This document shows, in pieces, positions 49,773 to 61,869 of a stretch of 64,000 nucleotides of DNA. The notes under the pieces were generated by a model. The model made no database searches and was not told where the DNA came from. It worked only from the letters and a program-made list of their open reading frames with translations. The DNA is from Gossypium raimondii. Its lineage: Eukaryota > Streptophyta > Magnoliopsida > Malvales > Malvaceae. The stretch covers positions 1,309,501 to 1,373,500 of the forward strand of contig NC_068576.1 of assembly GCF_025698545.1 (NCBI RefSeq), written 5' to 3'. A program made the position numbers and the translations under genes. The first letter of the stretch is position 1. Every line of letters starts with the position of its first letter.

Positions 49773-52358
49773 CCGAAACCAACACATAGAATCATGAGTG
49801 CATACACTAAGCTTATTCCGTGTGCTTTTTATGGATTAAAATATTTTGCTGATGTGGAGTGCAAGTTTTTAGCATTTAAAATGCATGCCGGTGAAAGCAT
49901 CGACGACTACTTCCATGCATACTGTCAAGTCCTAATGGTCATTGTAAATGGAGGCATTTAATCTGCAAGCTGATTCTACTGCATTGTGAAGGGCTAATGG
50001 AGTTGTGTCACACTGCTGCCGGTTGCTGCACAGTTTTTTCAACTTCTAACCCAATAATATGTTGCACATCAATTTGCACCTTTTTGGCTTGTAATGCTTA
50101 ACTGTGTAGTATAATATAATATATATATATATATACACGTGTTAAAGCTGTTGAAAAACCTGAAAATAGAGCAATCTTTAGCTGCTTGTGTTGGATTGGT
50201 GAATTGGGGTTGTGTTGTTTGCATGATTCGTTCTGTAAGATTGAAAGAAAATGAAAGACAAAGCTAAGATATTGATGACGTCATTTGTATTCCTTGAGTT
50301 CCTGGTATTGAAAATTTAAAGCTGCAACTTGTTTTTGGGCTGATTAGATGTCTTTTCTTGGTTAGGGTTTCGTTTTATGGGGCACCCAAAAGTTCCAAAT
50401 TACAAACATTTTGTTGGATGAAAATGATTTTTTTTTTATTTTCATAAACGGAACACCTAAGAAAATTTTTACAGAATATGATTTTTTAAATAATTTTTAT
50501 ATTGATAAATAAAATATTGATATGAAATTTGTGCTTACATGCTAATATGATTAATATTTTCTATTGACATATATTGAGAAAATTTTGTCAGATTAGCCGA
50601 AAAACATAATAAGCTAATTACATCATGATTCTTTGGGCAAAGATGCCACTAATTTGATCAATAGAAGAAAGTGTAAGCACTTCTCTTGGGATGTCAAACT
50701 TCTATCAAAGGTCATTTTGGTTAAACAGTCAGTAATTTTATTAATGTCTCTTGGGATATCCGCAAATAACCTCAGGCCAAAGATTGTTTTTAAGCTTGAA
50801 TCATATGCATTTTAAATACCTATACAACTATATATAAAAGGAAGTCCATACCATAATAGACATCTATTCATTTTTCTTCCCTTCTTTTCTTTTGCCTTGA
50901 GAACATTATGAGTAAATTTCAATCTCAATCCTCTATTTTTAAATTATAAGAATGACTAAATTTTAACTTGATTTCTATATTTTGTATATTTTAATTTTGA
51001 CATAATTTAATACATCAACTTTTATAATATCATTAGTTAGTGGGAGTTCTGCGACATCGATGACAAAATTTTAAAAATAAAAATATAGAAATTAAATTTC
51101 AAATATACTAACGGTACAAAACTTTTAAAGTTTACATTATAAATTAATTAAGAAATAAATAATTAACTGTAGATAAAAATCATACTAATTAATTGTAAAT
51201 GGATTGATTGAAAATTAAGAGATTCCAGCCATTTCAAAATATGATATATAAAAATAAAATAGTAAATAAATTTTAAGATATTTATTTTAGAAAGAAAGGA
51301 GTTAAATAGATTATTTGATTTACTTTTTTACAAAATGAGAGGTATTGTTTTTTCATAATTATCTTTTAGGATATACTGATAATTTTAGTGAAAGCTAGAA
51401 TCGAAATTTTATGTCTCGGTTGTTTACCTATAAAATCCACTCGAGTTTAAATTTTATTTGGATAACCCTTTTGAATTTGAACTTTTAAAATGAAAATTAA
51501 GAGAAAAAAATAAACTATGCTTTAAAAAATATAAAAAGAAAGCTACCTACTAGTCGCTCAATTATTAGTAAATTTTATTTTAGTCACTCAATTACTCAAA
51601 TTTTCTTCTTCCTTTTGTTAGTAATCATTATATAACTTGGCAGGTTTTAAAATTGGAATTATAACAACTTTAACCTTCAACATTTATAAATTATGTCAAT
51701 TTAGTCTTGATTCTAAAAGATTAACTCTCTTCATTTGCACATTGTGTATTTTTTTCAAATTTTTCTGTGATATTAAGGGTTAATTTTAAAAGAATAAGAA
51801 AAGATAAAATTATTATATTGGATTTTGGGTATTTTCATTTTTCGTATTATTTCATTCAAATTTACTTGATAGATATTTTTAAAGCTTTTTATGTGAAACG
51901 GTTATAAAGAAAAGCGAAATTGAAAAGAAAAACCAAATTACACAATATGTAAATGTTTAGGGTTAATTTTTTAAAATCAAGATTAAATTGACATAATATA
52001 TAAATGTTGAGGATTAAAATTACTATTATGCATATTTTAAAAGTTGTCTTGTCATCTTTCGATCAATCATTTAACAATTTATACAACAACAAAAAAACTC
52101 GAATAGTTAGGTGATTGCAAGTATAATTTACCTCCAAAATTAATATTTTATTTTAAGATAAACTATATTAACTCACCCTAAATTTTGTTTAAAATTAGAT
52201 TTTAGTCACCTAATTTTTAAAAATTACATAATAGTTATTAACGTTATCAAATTATTACATTTTTGTCTCTCCGCTGTTGACTTCCGTTTAAAAAAAATGT
52301 TATACCTTAATGAAAAATTATTTTGATATTTAAAAAAAAGATTATTCAGTAAACGAAT
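49773..52358. other. KTN80 3' flank and AT-rich intergenic DNA
   Basis: A TA microsatellite lies at about 50117-50133. From 51540 to 52270 phrases like tagtcactcaatta and tttagtcaccta recur, related to the wording of the palindromic MITE family, but arms cannot be paired with confidence. No gene is seen. Confidence 0.35.
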
Positions 52359-52468
52359 GGTGAGTTTGGATAAACGGTGCGTTTACCTGCTGTTAATGTA
52401 AAAACAGGGTAGAGATAAAAATTAAGCTAAATACACCGCACTGCACCCAATCGCCCATTCAAACTCAC
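52359..52468 (+). mobile_element. Small MITE (copy 1), about 110 bp
   Basis: Begins GGTGAGTTTGGAT and ends ATTCAAACTCAC, forming terminal inverted repeats. The interior (gtgcgtttacctgctg, gtaaaaacag, taccgcactgcaccc-like) matches the reverse complement of the element at 58985-59120. Target duplications are not clear here. Confidence 0.65.
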
Positions 52469-52844
52469 GAGAAATGTAAGCTTAGGTAGAATCGGTGCAG
52501 TTTAAGCTTTATTTTATTAAAAGAAGTCAAACGAAGTAAAGTATATTATGATGCAGAAGAGTAAGAAGGAGGAGGTGATCACCTCCAATTTCCAATTTTT
52601 GTGTTAATTGCATTCAGAGTTCACTCTTAAAAGGCAATGGTGCTTTGCCTCTGCCTTAGGCTTTAGCCTCCTCTCCTGTCTTACTGTGTTTCACTTTACT
52701 TGTCCGAGAGAGTTTTCTGATTCTCTATTCCTCATTTTATGTTACATTTTTCCCCAGAGACACAAACCAATACACTTTCATCTCTCTTCATTTTTTTTCC
52801 TTTCCAGTGCCAATTTCTTCTTTCAATTAAGCTATTATTCCTCC
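52469..52844 (+). promoter_or_regulatory. AKR2 upstream region and 5' leader
   Basis: The pyrimidine-rich stretch at 52650-52840 (ctctcttcatttttttt) reads as a plant leader. A short frame from ATG at 52549 (ATGATGCAGAAG) could be an upstream ORF, but the transcription start is not known. Confidence 0.4.
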
Positions 52845-55377
52845 ATGGCTTCCAATTTGCAACACGATTCCACTTCTTCCAGTGAGCTTTCTTTCTTTCT
52901 TTGTTGGATTTGAATTTGTTCGGAGATCAATACGAGTTCCATTTCCTTATTTCTTAATCGGCTGTTAGATGAATTTACTCTTTCAGCTCATTCTAGTTAT
53001 TCCCTTTTAGCACTCTGTTTATCTGGTGTTGAATTTAAAAAAAAAAAAGATATAATCTTTCATAGTTAATCTCAGTGCTGCCTTTTCATTATATTGTACC
53101 TTCCAAGTGCTAAGTTTAGGCCTTGTAATTGTACTGTACCTCAGTACTAATTTCGTTTAATGTTGATGAAACCCCATATCGCATGGTTTGGCTGTTTGTA
53201 CATTGATGTGTAGCTTGTTCTTTATGTTTCTCTTGTCTTTGTTAGATGAGAAATCGGCTTTGACAACAGACACCGAAGGTATGAAATCAGAAATATCCAC
53301 CATTGACAGCAAAACTTCGAAACCAGAAGCTTCCCAACCAGCTCAGGCTGGAGCCTCCCCTTCCAATATGGGACCTGGGTTTGTCCCACCCAATCCGTTT
53401 GATTCCTCAGCCATGAGTGGCCTTCTTGAGGTAAGCTTCTCTATTTTTAATTTTATTATTCTCTGGATGGATTACTCTGAATTGTTTCTTCAAATGAAAA
53501 TGAAGTTGTTATTAAATTTAATGGAAAAGTTTAGTTTTTAGTATCAAGTCTAGATTAGTACGTCCGGAGTTCATTTTCAGGTCTTTTTACGTTTTTTTCC
53601 ATTCATCTCTGGTCGGTCATGCAGTTTATTCTTCTTGTGACTGATTTGGTTTGATTTTAATCTCATTTTTCATTTTTGCACAATTCGGTTTCCGTAACAG
53701 CTTGTCTTTAAGTCTCAAGTCTGAACAAATTTTAATTTTATGTGTTGTGGATCTTGACCATCTTGGTCTATTTTAGGATCCAAGCATCAAGAGACTAGCT
53801 GAGCAGATAGCAAAAGATCCTTCATTTAACCAAATGGCAGAGCAGCTCACTATGATGTTTCAAGGGGCATCAGCCGAAGAGAGTTTGCCTGAGTTTGAAC
53901 CACAGCAGTACTATTCGACCATGCAACAGGTTATGCAGAATCCCCAGTTTATGACCATGGCTGAACGCCTGGGTAATGCATTAATGCAGGTACATGTGGC
54001 CTCAGTTGCCCATTTAAGCGGATTCACGGTTCTTTTAGTCTTTTACCCTTCTATCACATTAAATGAACTCGCCTCTGGCAGATGAAGTTTTAGTTTTGTC
54101 TTCAGGATCCTGCTACGTCTAGTATGCTTGAAAGTTTGTCCAATCCTCAGCAAAAAGACCAGATTGAGGAAAGAATGACACGTATCAAAGAGGATCCATC
54201 ATTGAAACATATTCTAGAAGAAATAGAGACAGGTGGTCCCACAGCAATGATGAGGTGGGTGATCAAAGTACTAGTAGCATCATAGTATTATAGTGTTGTG
54301 GGCACAACAGTTTCTTCTTTAGAATGTATGTAGATGTCTGCATTTAGCTATTTTTCACTAAATTAATAGCAGAAAGGCTTCTGGATTAGGTACTGGAATG
54401 ATAAAGAAGTTCTCCAGAAGTTGGGTGAAGCAATGGGTCTTGCAGATTCAGGAGATGCAGCCATTTCTGTTGGTAACGCTGCAGCCGATGAAGATGATGA
54501 AGTAGGGAATGAGGATGAGTCAATTGTACATCATTGTGCTAGTGTTGGTGATGTTGAGGTAGGACAGAGTGAATTTTTGTACATGTATTTTTCGCCTTTG
54601 ATAGATAATCTAAAAAGTCTCGACTCATTTGTGGTTTAGGGTCTGAAAACTGCACTAACCTCTGGTGCTGACAAGGATGAAGAAGATGCAGAGGGGAGGA
54701 CGGCATTACATTTTGCATGTGGTTATGGCGAGGTACGATAATTTTATACTTGAAATCTGAGTAGTCCCTACTGCTGCATTACCTGACTAATGAAGTAGTT
54801 TTGTCTATCGAGGACAAACTTGTGTGGAAAATCTGATGGGTTTAACAACTGATTGTTACAAGTATTCAATACTAGTCTCAAATGCCGGGGGACACCTCTA
54901 GTCTAGTAGTTTAGGAGAGTTTGTAGGAGATTGGGTTCTTGGGCTAGTTTTAAGTTATGTTTCTTAGTAAAGATTTCAGGCAAAGGGATAGATTCAATGT
55001 CATGTTTATTACCTGGGGGTAAAGCTAATACACTAGTGATTTTATTATTGTAGATGAAATGTGCACAGATCCTTGTTGAAGCTGGAGCAAGAGTGGATGC
55101 TTTGGACAAGAATAAGAATACTGCACTTCATTATGCAGCTGGTTATGGAAGGAAAGACTGTGTGGCCCTTCTACTGGAGAACGGGGCTGCCGTGTAAGTA
55201 AACAAACTCGTTGGGTAACCATTGATATGGATATTGACTTGTTTATGTAATTTATTTTATTTTATTTTTTATGGCAGCACACTCCAAAACATGGATGGCA
55301 AGACCCCCATTGAAGTAGCCCAGCTGAACAATCAGCATGAGGTAGTAAAGTTGTTGGAGAAGGATGGGTTTTTGTGA
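52845..55377 (+). CDS. AKR2: Ankyrin repeat-containing protein 2 (chloroplast outer-envelope targeting factor)
   Basis: Exons are 52845-52881, 53246-53430, 53777-53989, 54106-54254, 54390-54558, 54640-54732, 55054-55193 and 55278-55377, in phase, giving 361 aa. A Ser/Thr/Pro-rich N-terminus (about 1-75) is followed by two STI1-like helical segments (about 75-240, including [16 protein letters not shown] and [19 protein letters not shown]). An acidic linker ([12 protein letters not shown]) and C-terminal ankyrin repeats ([45 protein letters not shown]) complete it. In Arabidopsis AKR2 binds nascent outer-envelope proteins such as OEP7 in the cytosol and brings them to chloroplasts; it also assists peroxisomal APX3. 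AATAAA-like signals lie at about 55486-55498. Confidence 0.93.
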
Positions 55378-56487
55378 GTTGGGAGGGGGCACTGGCATGT
55401 GTGCATGGGAAGGTGCTGCTTGCATTGCGCCCATGAATTAAATTGTACCTCCAGGAAAAAGGAGGTAAAGTGGTAAACTCAAAACAATAAATAAATAAAA
55501 TATATACTGAATACAATAATAATAATAAACGCATGCCAGAATTTATGTGAAAACATAGAAGTTATATGAACGAAAGATCTGTAGATGAAGACTGGTAGCC
55601 AACAACAATGTTTATTGTGTTTTTGTTAATCACAGTTAACAATAAAGTCATTTCATCACTTAAATTCTACAATTATTCTATAATGCTTAATTGATAAAAG
55701 GAGGAAGGAGGGTGGTTCACACATTAGGAGAAAGAAAGGTCCCGAGCATAGAAGTCGAGGGTTGAAGAAGACTTCTCCTAAAGTCAAGTATGCCCATTTA
55801 TAAATGATAGGCGAGGGCGACCAACTCTTGGCCCTAGCCTCGACATGTGGTCTACATTTATCTTGTCACGATTGATTACTTAAGGTGTTGTGGATAAATG
55901 ATGATAAGATTAATATAGATCAAACAAGGTTCACGTGTGATTCATGCAAAGAAGAGTCCAACACTTATTTTTAATAAAGTAAATAAGAGATATTTCATGC
56001 GCGACGCATACATACACCTACGAAGGTGCGAGAGAAAAAAGAAAAGGGAGGGGGGAGGCCAAGAAGCTACCATCTGCCAAATTGCAGTGAAAATAGGATC
56101 CACACTCTTCACGCCGGTCTCTTTCTTTCTATTTTTATTTTACACAAATTTAAAAGGAGATTAGGGCAATTGACATTTTCCAAACACTGTAACCATCGAT
56201 GATCTACTACTCACCATGTCATTCCTTTTTGTTCAAAGAGAATTAAATCGTAAAAATATAAATTTAGGTAACTATTAATAAAAAAGAAAATTGGAACATA
56301 ATTCGGATCCAACGACTGTATATAAACTCGTGATCGTTCAAGATTTACATGTTTCACATTATCTCGTATATCTTGCTCTGAGCTGCCTCTGCGTGCGGGG
56401 GCAGGATCGGAGATTGTTTGGTCGGCGAAGTTTCAGACCTGTCTTTGTAGTCCAATCGACTGCTAATATTCGAGTTGGATTGCGACA
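55378..56487. other. AKR2 3' flank and URGT promoter
   Basis: A poly(A) signal context is near 55490. The stretch 55730-55860 (gtcgagggttgaag, aggcgagggcgacc) resembles a dispersed repeat. The URGT leader is probably from about 56330, with a small 10-codon upstream ORF (ATG at 56348) that ends well before the main ATG. No further gene is seen. Confidence 0.45.
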
Positions 56488-58770
56488 ATGGAGGCAGAGA
56501 AGAAACATTCATCAGCCGTTTCTAATGTGGGAGCTTGGGCAATGAACGTTATTAGCTCCGTCGGGTTAATCATGGCCAACAAGCAACTCATGTCCCCTAC
56601 CGGTCATGCCTTCGCTTTTGGTCTGTTTCCTTTATTTCCTTCTTTTTTGGTTTCTGTTTTATGATCGCCGGCAGATTTCTCAAATGTTACGTCGTTATGG
56701 TGATTGAATTTCTCGAAGTTTTGATTAGCCGATTCCTGTTGGGTTCCGATGCCTAAACAAAAATTCTGGGGGAAATGGCAAACCGTTTGGGCACATTCCC
56801 TTTCTAGATTGAGTTGGCGCCAATCTACCGCCATGTTTTTGCGTTCTTTCTATTTAAACTTCTTTCTCTAGCTTTCAGCAATTGCGTATATGCTGGATGA
56901 AAGACTTTTATCCTTCAGATTTTGCTTTTTCTTTGGCTTTATCAAGCAAGAAAACAATTCCTCTTCAAATTCATATCAAGTTTTAGATAATTTATACGTA
57001 ACCATGCATTTCATAATCCAAAACCAATTCCAAATCTTCAAATTCATGTTCCCTTCTGTTTTTGCGTATATATATACACACAAATCAACTGCTGGAGCTG
57101 AACCACCTGTAAATTTACCTTATCACTCCATTCGTCCATTGACTCTCCTGGTCGTTTCGCCTCGAACCCTCCTTTCCTTGATTCATGGCGTGGCCATGAT
57201 AGATGCAATTTTCAACAATCCTAGTCTATGCTTCTGCTTGTTATCTTCTTTACTTCTATCCCTTAACTTCAAAATTTTTTTATGGGATGATGAGTTGAGA
57301 TGACTATTGATCTTCCAGAATTCAATCTGAAATCTCAGATTAGCCTAAGACAATGAAATTATTATATATTTCCATCCCAATTTATCAAATCTGAGAAAGG
57401 CGCTACCTTTTTCTTTTGCTAATACTGTAATTTTTAACATTTCGTAGTAGTTTAGCCCATCTGGACTGGTCTTGCCATGTTTTAGCTTCTGTAAATCTAA
57501 AAAATGTCCTGCTTTTACAGCGACAACATTAACTGGGTTCCACTTTTGTACAACTGCCTTAATCGGTTTGGTGTCAAATGCCACTGGTTACACAACAAAA
57601 AAGAATGTTCCTTTGTGGGAGCTTCTTTGGTTCTCGGTTGTTGCCAATACTTCAATTACCGCGATGAACTTGAGCCTCATGTTGAATTCGGTTGGATTTT
57701 ATCAGGTAAAATGACTCTTTAGTAAACACGAGAAAGATAGTACTAACTTTCATTCCTATTTACTTGATAAAAGTTCAAGTTCTTATCTTGGGTATTATCA
57801 TTATGATTTAGATTTTAAAGCTAATCCTCCATGCTTATCATTGTAATACAGATTTCAAAGCTAAGTATGATTCCTGTTGTTTGTTTTCTGGAATGGCTCC
57901 TCAATGGTAAACATTACTCGAGTAAAGTCAAGATGGCAGTGGTGGTGGTGGTGATTGGTGTGGGTGTTTGTACAGTTACTGATGTAAAAATTAACGCGCA
58001 TGGCTTTCTTTGTGCCTGTGTAGCTGTCCTATCTACCTCCTTACAACAAATTGTAAGCATTTCTCATTATACCATTCTTTTGTTTGCTTGAAAGCGTCTC
58101 TCCTTTACCTCTTTGATCATCATTTAATACTCAATGTATGCTTCTGTTTGTATTGATTAACAATGTTCGTGGAACAGTCAATTGGGTCCTTACAGAAGAA
58201 GTACTCAATAGGATCTTTTGAACTGCTTAGCCAAACAGCTCCAATCCAAGCTTTATCTCTTTTGTTGCTTGGTCCATTCGTTGATTACTTCCTCACTGGC
58301 AAGTTACTAGCAAGTTATAAGATCTCCTCAGCTGCATTTGTAAGTATTCCTTGTCTCTTAAAAACAAAGTTTGACGATTTTTATGAGGAGAAATCTGATA
58401 TGGGTATGAAACGGGGGGGAATGTGCAGTTTTTCATAGTACTGTCATGTTCCTTAGCTGTTTTCTGCAACATAAGCCAGTACCTGTGCATTGGACGATTC
58501 TCGGCAGTGTCTTTCCAAGTGCTAGGACACATGAAAACAGTATGCGTGTTGATATTAGGATGGATGCTGTTTGATTCAGAGCTGACATTGAAAAACATAC
58601 TAGGGATGAGCATAGCTGTGAATGGGATGATAATATATAGTTGGGCAGTTGAGGGAGATAAGCCAATGCAATACCGAAAAGATGCTACATCAGATGTAAA
58701 GGTACTGATGAAGCAAGTGGACGGCTCATCACTACTCAAGGACGTTGAGCTTGGCAAATCTCAAGGATAG
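56488..58770 (+). CDS. URGT: UDP-rhamnose/UDP-galactose transporter (NST-KT family)
   Basis: Exons are 56488-56620, 57521-57705, 57852-58052, 58178-58339 and 58429-58770, with phase kept, giving 340 aa. The start [20 protein letters not shown] and the motifs [51 protein letters not shown] and [11 protein letters not shown] are those of the plant KT/KV-type nucleotide sugar transporters. The sequence is almost wholly hydrophobic with about ten membrane helices and short loops (drug/metabolite transporter fold). Members exchange UDP-rhamnose or UDP-galactose for nucleoside monophosphate across the Golgi membrane to feed pectin and arabinogalactan synthesis. Which URGT paralogue this is cannot be told. 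The charged C-terminal tail ends [12 protein letters not shown]. Confidence 0.92.
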
Positions 58771-58984
58771 TTGTTGCCCAAAATCTTAGGGATTTTTGTT
58801 TTTCCAATAACTGGCTAACCACCGGTTGTTCAAAAATCTTCAATTTTTTCTCTTTATTCATTTTTTTTCCTTCTTTTATTTCTTGATATTTCGTTGTAGT
58901 TTAAGTTATAATGGAAAAGGATTTTTTCCATAATAATATCACTTCTGAACTACATGAGAGTGGATAGGTAAGGCTAAATACTAA
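58771..58984. other. URGT 3' flank
   Basis: Probable 3' untranslated and downstream sequence with T-rich runs. It ends at the TAA duplication of the next MITE. Confidence 0.4.
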
Positions 58985-59120
58985 GGTTTGGATTGGCAAT
59001 TGGGTGCGGTGCGGTGCGTTTAGCTTACTTTTTGTCTCACGCTACAGTATCTAATCTCACCGCCACCGCTGTTTTTACACTAACCATATAGGTAAAAGCA
59101 CTGTCCATCCAAACTCACCC
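58985..59120 (-). mobile_element. Small MITE (copy 2), about 136 bp, TAA target duplication
   Basis: The right end reads ATCCAAACTCACCC and the left end GGTTTGGATTGG, an inverted pair with a few bases lost on the left. TAA stands on both sides (58982-58984 and 59121-59123), the 3-bp duplication of PIF/Harbinger (Tourist-like) elements. The body matches the copy at 52359-52468 in the opposite orientation. Confidence 0.7.
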
Positions 59121-59647
59121 TAAAAGACTCAAGTGTATGCTGTATTTCTAGAATTCATCACATCCACTTTATGGTTGGAAAACAATTTTTTTAAACAATA
59201 AATAAGTAATTACATTTTTAAAATTAAAATAAAATTAAAGAATAGTTTTTTAAGGGTATTGATCTCTCTAAAAAACATTTAAATCAACTTAATTGTTGAT
59301 AACTTCAAAAATGAGAGAAAAAGACAATTAATCACGACATTCAAATATTTGTCAATTTATCTTATTTTTATTGATGTAGTAATAACTTTTTCCTTCAATA
59401 TTTACAACTCTACTTGAAGCTTGCTTAAGCATATGAGTGTCGAATAAATTAGATGTTCAAGGAAAGAATTTGTCATTTCTCTTTACCTTAAATAAATATT
59501 TTAAAAGCTGAAATCGGAGGTCTCAAGAAAAAGTTAAATTGTGTTATTAATCCTTATACTTAATGGAAATTATAGGTGTAGTCCCTATACTTTAATTTGA
59601 TTAATTTTAGTTTTATATTTTTCAACTTGATCAATTTTAGTCCCTAT
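59121..59647. other. Intergenic sequence before the right-hand retrotransposon
   Basis: AT-rich. At 59560-59647 phrases such as aatccttatactt, gtccctatacttt and ttttagtccctat form a dispersed repeat into which the next element has inserted. No gene is seen. Confidence 0.4.
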
Positions 59648-59702
59648 TGTAATACCCAATTTTAGACCGGGCTCACATATGGAAACATAATTTTTGAGGA
59701 TA

Positions 59703-59815
59703 TGCAATCTTATATATGATATGCAATCGTAGATATGATATGCAATCTTAGATATGATATGCAATCTTAGATATGATGTATAATATTTGATATGATATGC
59801 AATCTTAGAAGATAT
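59703..59815 (+). repeat. Short tandem repeat in the LTR (ATGCAATCTTAGATATG)n
   Basis: About five imperfect copies of an 18-19-bp unit around GATATGCAATCTTAGATAT, placed about 100-190 bases upstream of the LTR TATA box. Repeats in this U3 position often act as promoter elements; that role is inferred. Confidence 0.75.
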
Positions 59816-59896
59816 GATTTTGTAATCTTAGAGATACCCTTTAATCTCAGCCGTTGATGTAATTGATCTGTACCGTTGGATTTGGGGAGGCTCAAC

Positions 59897-59905
59897 TATA
59901 AATAG
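59897..59905 (+). promoter_or_regulatory. LTR promoter TATA box
   Basis: TATAAATAG is a canonical plant TATA sequence. It is followed some 25-35 bases later by a cttcattg region that could be the start site, and a G/A-rich leader follows. It would drive the retrotransposon RNA. Confidence 0.6.
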
Positions 59906-60958
59906 ATGCCTCTCCCTTCATTGTAAAGGAGGGGAAAAAAAAAGGAGGAAGAGGAATAAAAAAGAGAACGATTGGCAGTTTTTTAAAGGTGGCTTACTAT
60001 TTTTTTCTTTCGATTGTTTTTTTACTTATTTACGATTTTAAAAAGGGGGAGAAGGTGATACCACTGCGAATTTTATTTATTTATTTTATTTAGCCCCTCC
60101 GCGTTTTAATGTTTTTGTAATTAAGTTTTTTTATTTTTATTTTTCTTAATTTACCCTTTTATTTATTTTTATTTCAATTGGGTCTAAGTTGAACGGCGTC
60201 GTTTTAGAGGAGAAGGGAAAATTTCCCTTCCAGCCCCTCTATGTAATTCGCGCGTTCAAATTAATCCTTTTACTTTTATTTATTTGCGGATTTACCCCAA
60301 TTTTTTTATTGCAATTCAATTTAGTTTTTCTTTTCTTTCTTTTCATTTATTTTATTAATTAATAACGTAATCATCTTTTTTTTTTATTTTTTTAAAAATC
60401 TATACATGTATATTTTTATGCACATTTTTTTAAACTTATATTTTTCTCACATTTATATATATATGTACGTATATATATTTTTAATGTACTCATTATTTAA
60501 TTGTTTTTATATATATATATTCCTTTTATATGTACATGTATATATTTATTTTTAACGAATATTTTTCCTATATTTTTTAAATGAATATTTTCATCTTTAT
60601 ATGTATATATTTATGATTTTAAAATGATTAAATACTCACTTTTCCTTTTAAAACACACCTTTTTATTATTTTATATATGTACGTATAATTATATTTTTCT
60701 TTATTTTCATAAGTATATTATGTATTATATATATGTATAAATTCTATAACCCAAAATTTTATTTGTAAATATATTTATATTTTTAATCTTCATAACTTCC
60801 ATGTGTATATTATATGTCTTCTAATCTTTATTTATTTTGTTTGCTATCCCATCCATTGTATAATTGTGTTTACATTTAATATTTTGCATGTCATGGATTA
60901 CCTTTTTTATTTCGTTTATTCATTTGCTTATATTATTTTTATGTCGATGATGTATTTA

Positions 60959-60995
60959 TTATTATTATTATTGTTATTATTATTATTATTATAGC
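60959..60995. repeat. (TTA)n microsatellite
   Basis: About twelve TTA/TTG triplets in tandem within the LTR. Confidence 0.9.
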
Positions 60996-61100
60996 ATTTG
61001 TATGTATAAAATCACGTTACATCATTTTTTACTCAAATTTAAAGATAGAAAATTTTTTAAAATTGAGATAATGTTCGTATTTGGGATTTTCAAGGGAATT

Positions 61101-61540
61101 GAGCCCTAACGTATTGGGTTCTGATTTTCTTCGTTAAATCCGACAATCGAGCATTTCTCTTCAATCAAGAAAATAATAAAAACTCATTATTGGGAATTCA
61201 ACACGTTGTGTCCTAACGTATTGGATGTGACGCATTGATTTCTCGAAATGAAGATTTTTTTAAAAATCATGAAGGAAATATTCCGAGTTTGAGATTCTAA
61301 AGGAATTGTGCCCTAACGTATTGGGTGTGATTTCTTAAATCTTGGATAAGTGGATGTTCTTTTAAAGTAAAGGAAATATTCCGAGTTTGGGATTCTAAAG
61401 GGATCGTGCCCTAACGTATTGGGCGTGATTTCTTAAATCTTGGATGAGTGGATGTTCTTTTAAAGTTTTATTGTATAAGTATTCTGACCTAATTTATTTT
61501 GGAGGAAATTAGAATGTTGTGCCCTAACGTATTGGGTGTG
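61101..61540 (+). repeat. Five spaced copies of a GTGCCCTAACGTATTGGG motif
   Basis: Copies begin at 61101, 61208, 61308, 61406 and 61519, about 98-113 bases apart. Each has the invariant core CCTAACGTATTGG. The third and fourth units also share longer flanks (ttccgagttt before, gatttcttaaatcttgg after). They sit at the 3' side of the LTR. Confidence 0.85.
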
Positions 61541-61851
61541 GCATTTTTCTCCGAATTGAAAAGGGTCTTAATATGCAACGTTTTAAGTTTTTAAAGATTA
61601 TATTTTTAAAATTTTCGACCTTAAGACATTAATTAATTAACTAGGTACCAATTTTTGGGCGTAATGAGGGTGCTAATCCTTCCTCATGCGTAACCGACTC
61701 CCGGACCCGTTTTTCTAAAATTCATAGACCAAAGTCGTTTTTAGGCGACCCAATCACACCTTAATAAAAGATTGGTGGCGACTCCCAATTTTCATTTTTT
61801 AAAGTCGACAACCTTAAAATTTTTTATTTTTCAAAAATGGTTTCGACAGCT

Positions 61852-61869
61852 TGGCGACTCCGCTGGGGA
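61852..61869 (+). other. Primer binding site complementary to tRNA-Arg
   Basis: TGGCGACTCCGCTGGGGA is complementary to the 3' end of plant tRNA-Arg(ACG) as I recall it (ending CCCCAGCGGAGTCGCCA). Priming by tRNA-Arg is known for Ogre/Tat-type Ty3/gypsy elements. The match fixes the LTR boundary and orientation. Confidence 0.7.

Larger units (their letters stand above)
59648..61848 (+). mobile_element. 5' long terminal repeat of a Ty3/gypsy-like retrotransposon
   Basis: Begins TGTAATACCC at 59648 and ends CA at 61847-61848, three bases before a primer binding site, so the span of about 2.2 kb reads as a 5' LTR. It holds a TATA box, an 18-19-bp tandem repeat near its start and five spaced copies of a CCTAACGTATTGG core near its end. 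The 3' partner lies outside the window, so the LTR edges are inferred from terminal dinucleotides and primer site only. Confidence 0.65.

Noticed and set aside
56890..57303. 137-codon open frame inside URGT intron 1
   Set aside because: It has no domain, is AT-rich like the rest of the intron, and the flanking exons splice cleanly without it.
61101..61540. Five spaced identical motifs considered as a CRISPR array
   Set aside because: The units are 100 bases apart, the motif is only about 18 bases, the spacers are related to each other, and the setting is an LTR.
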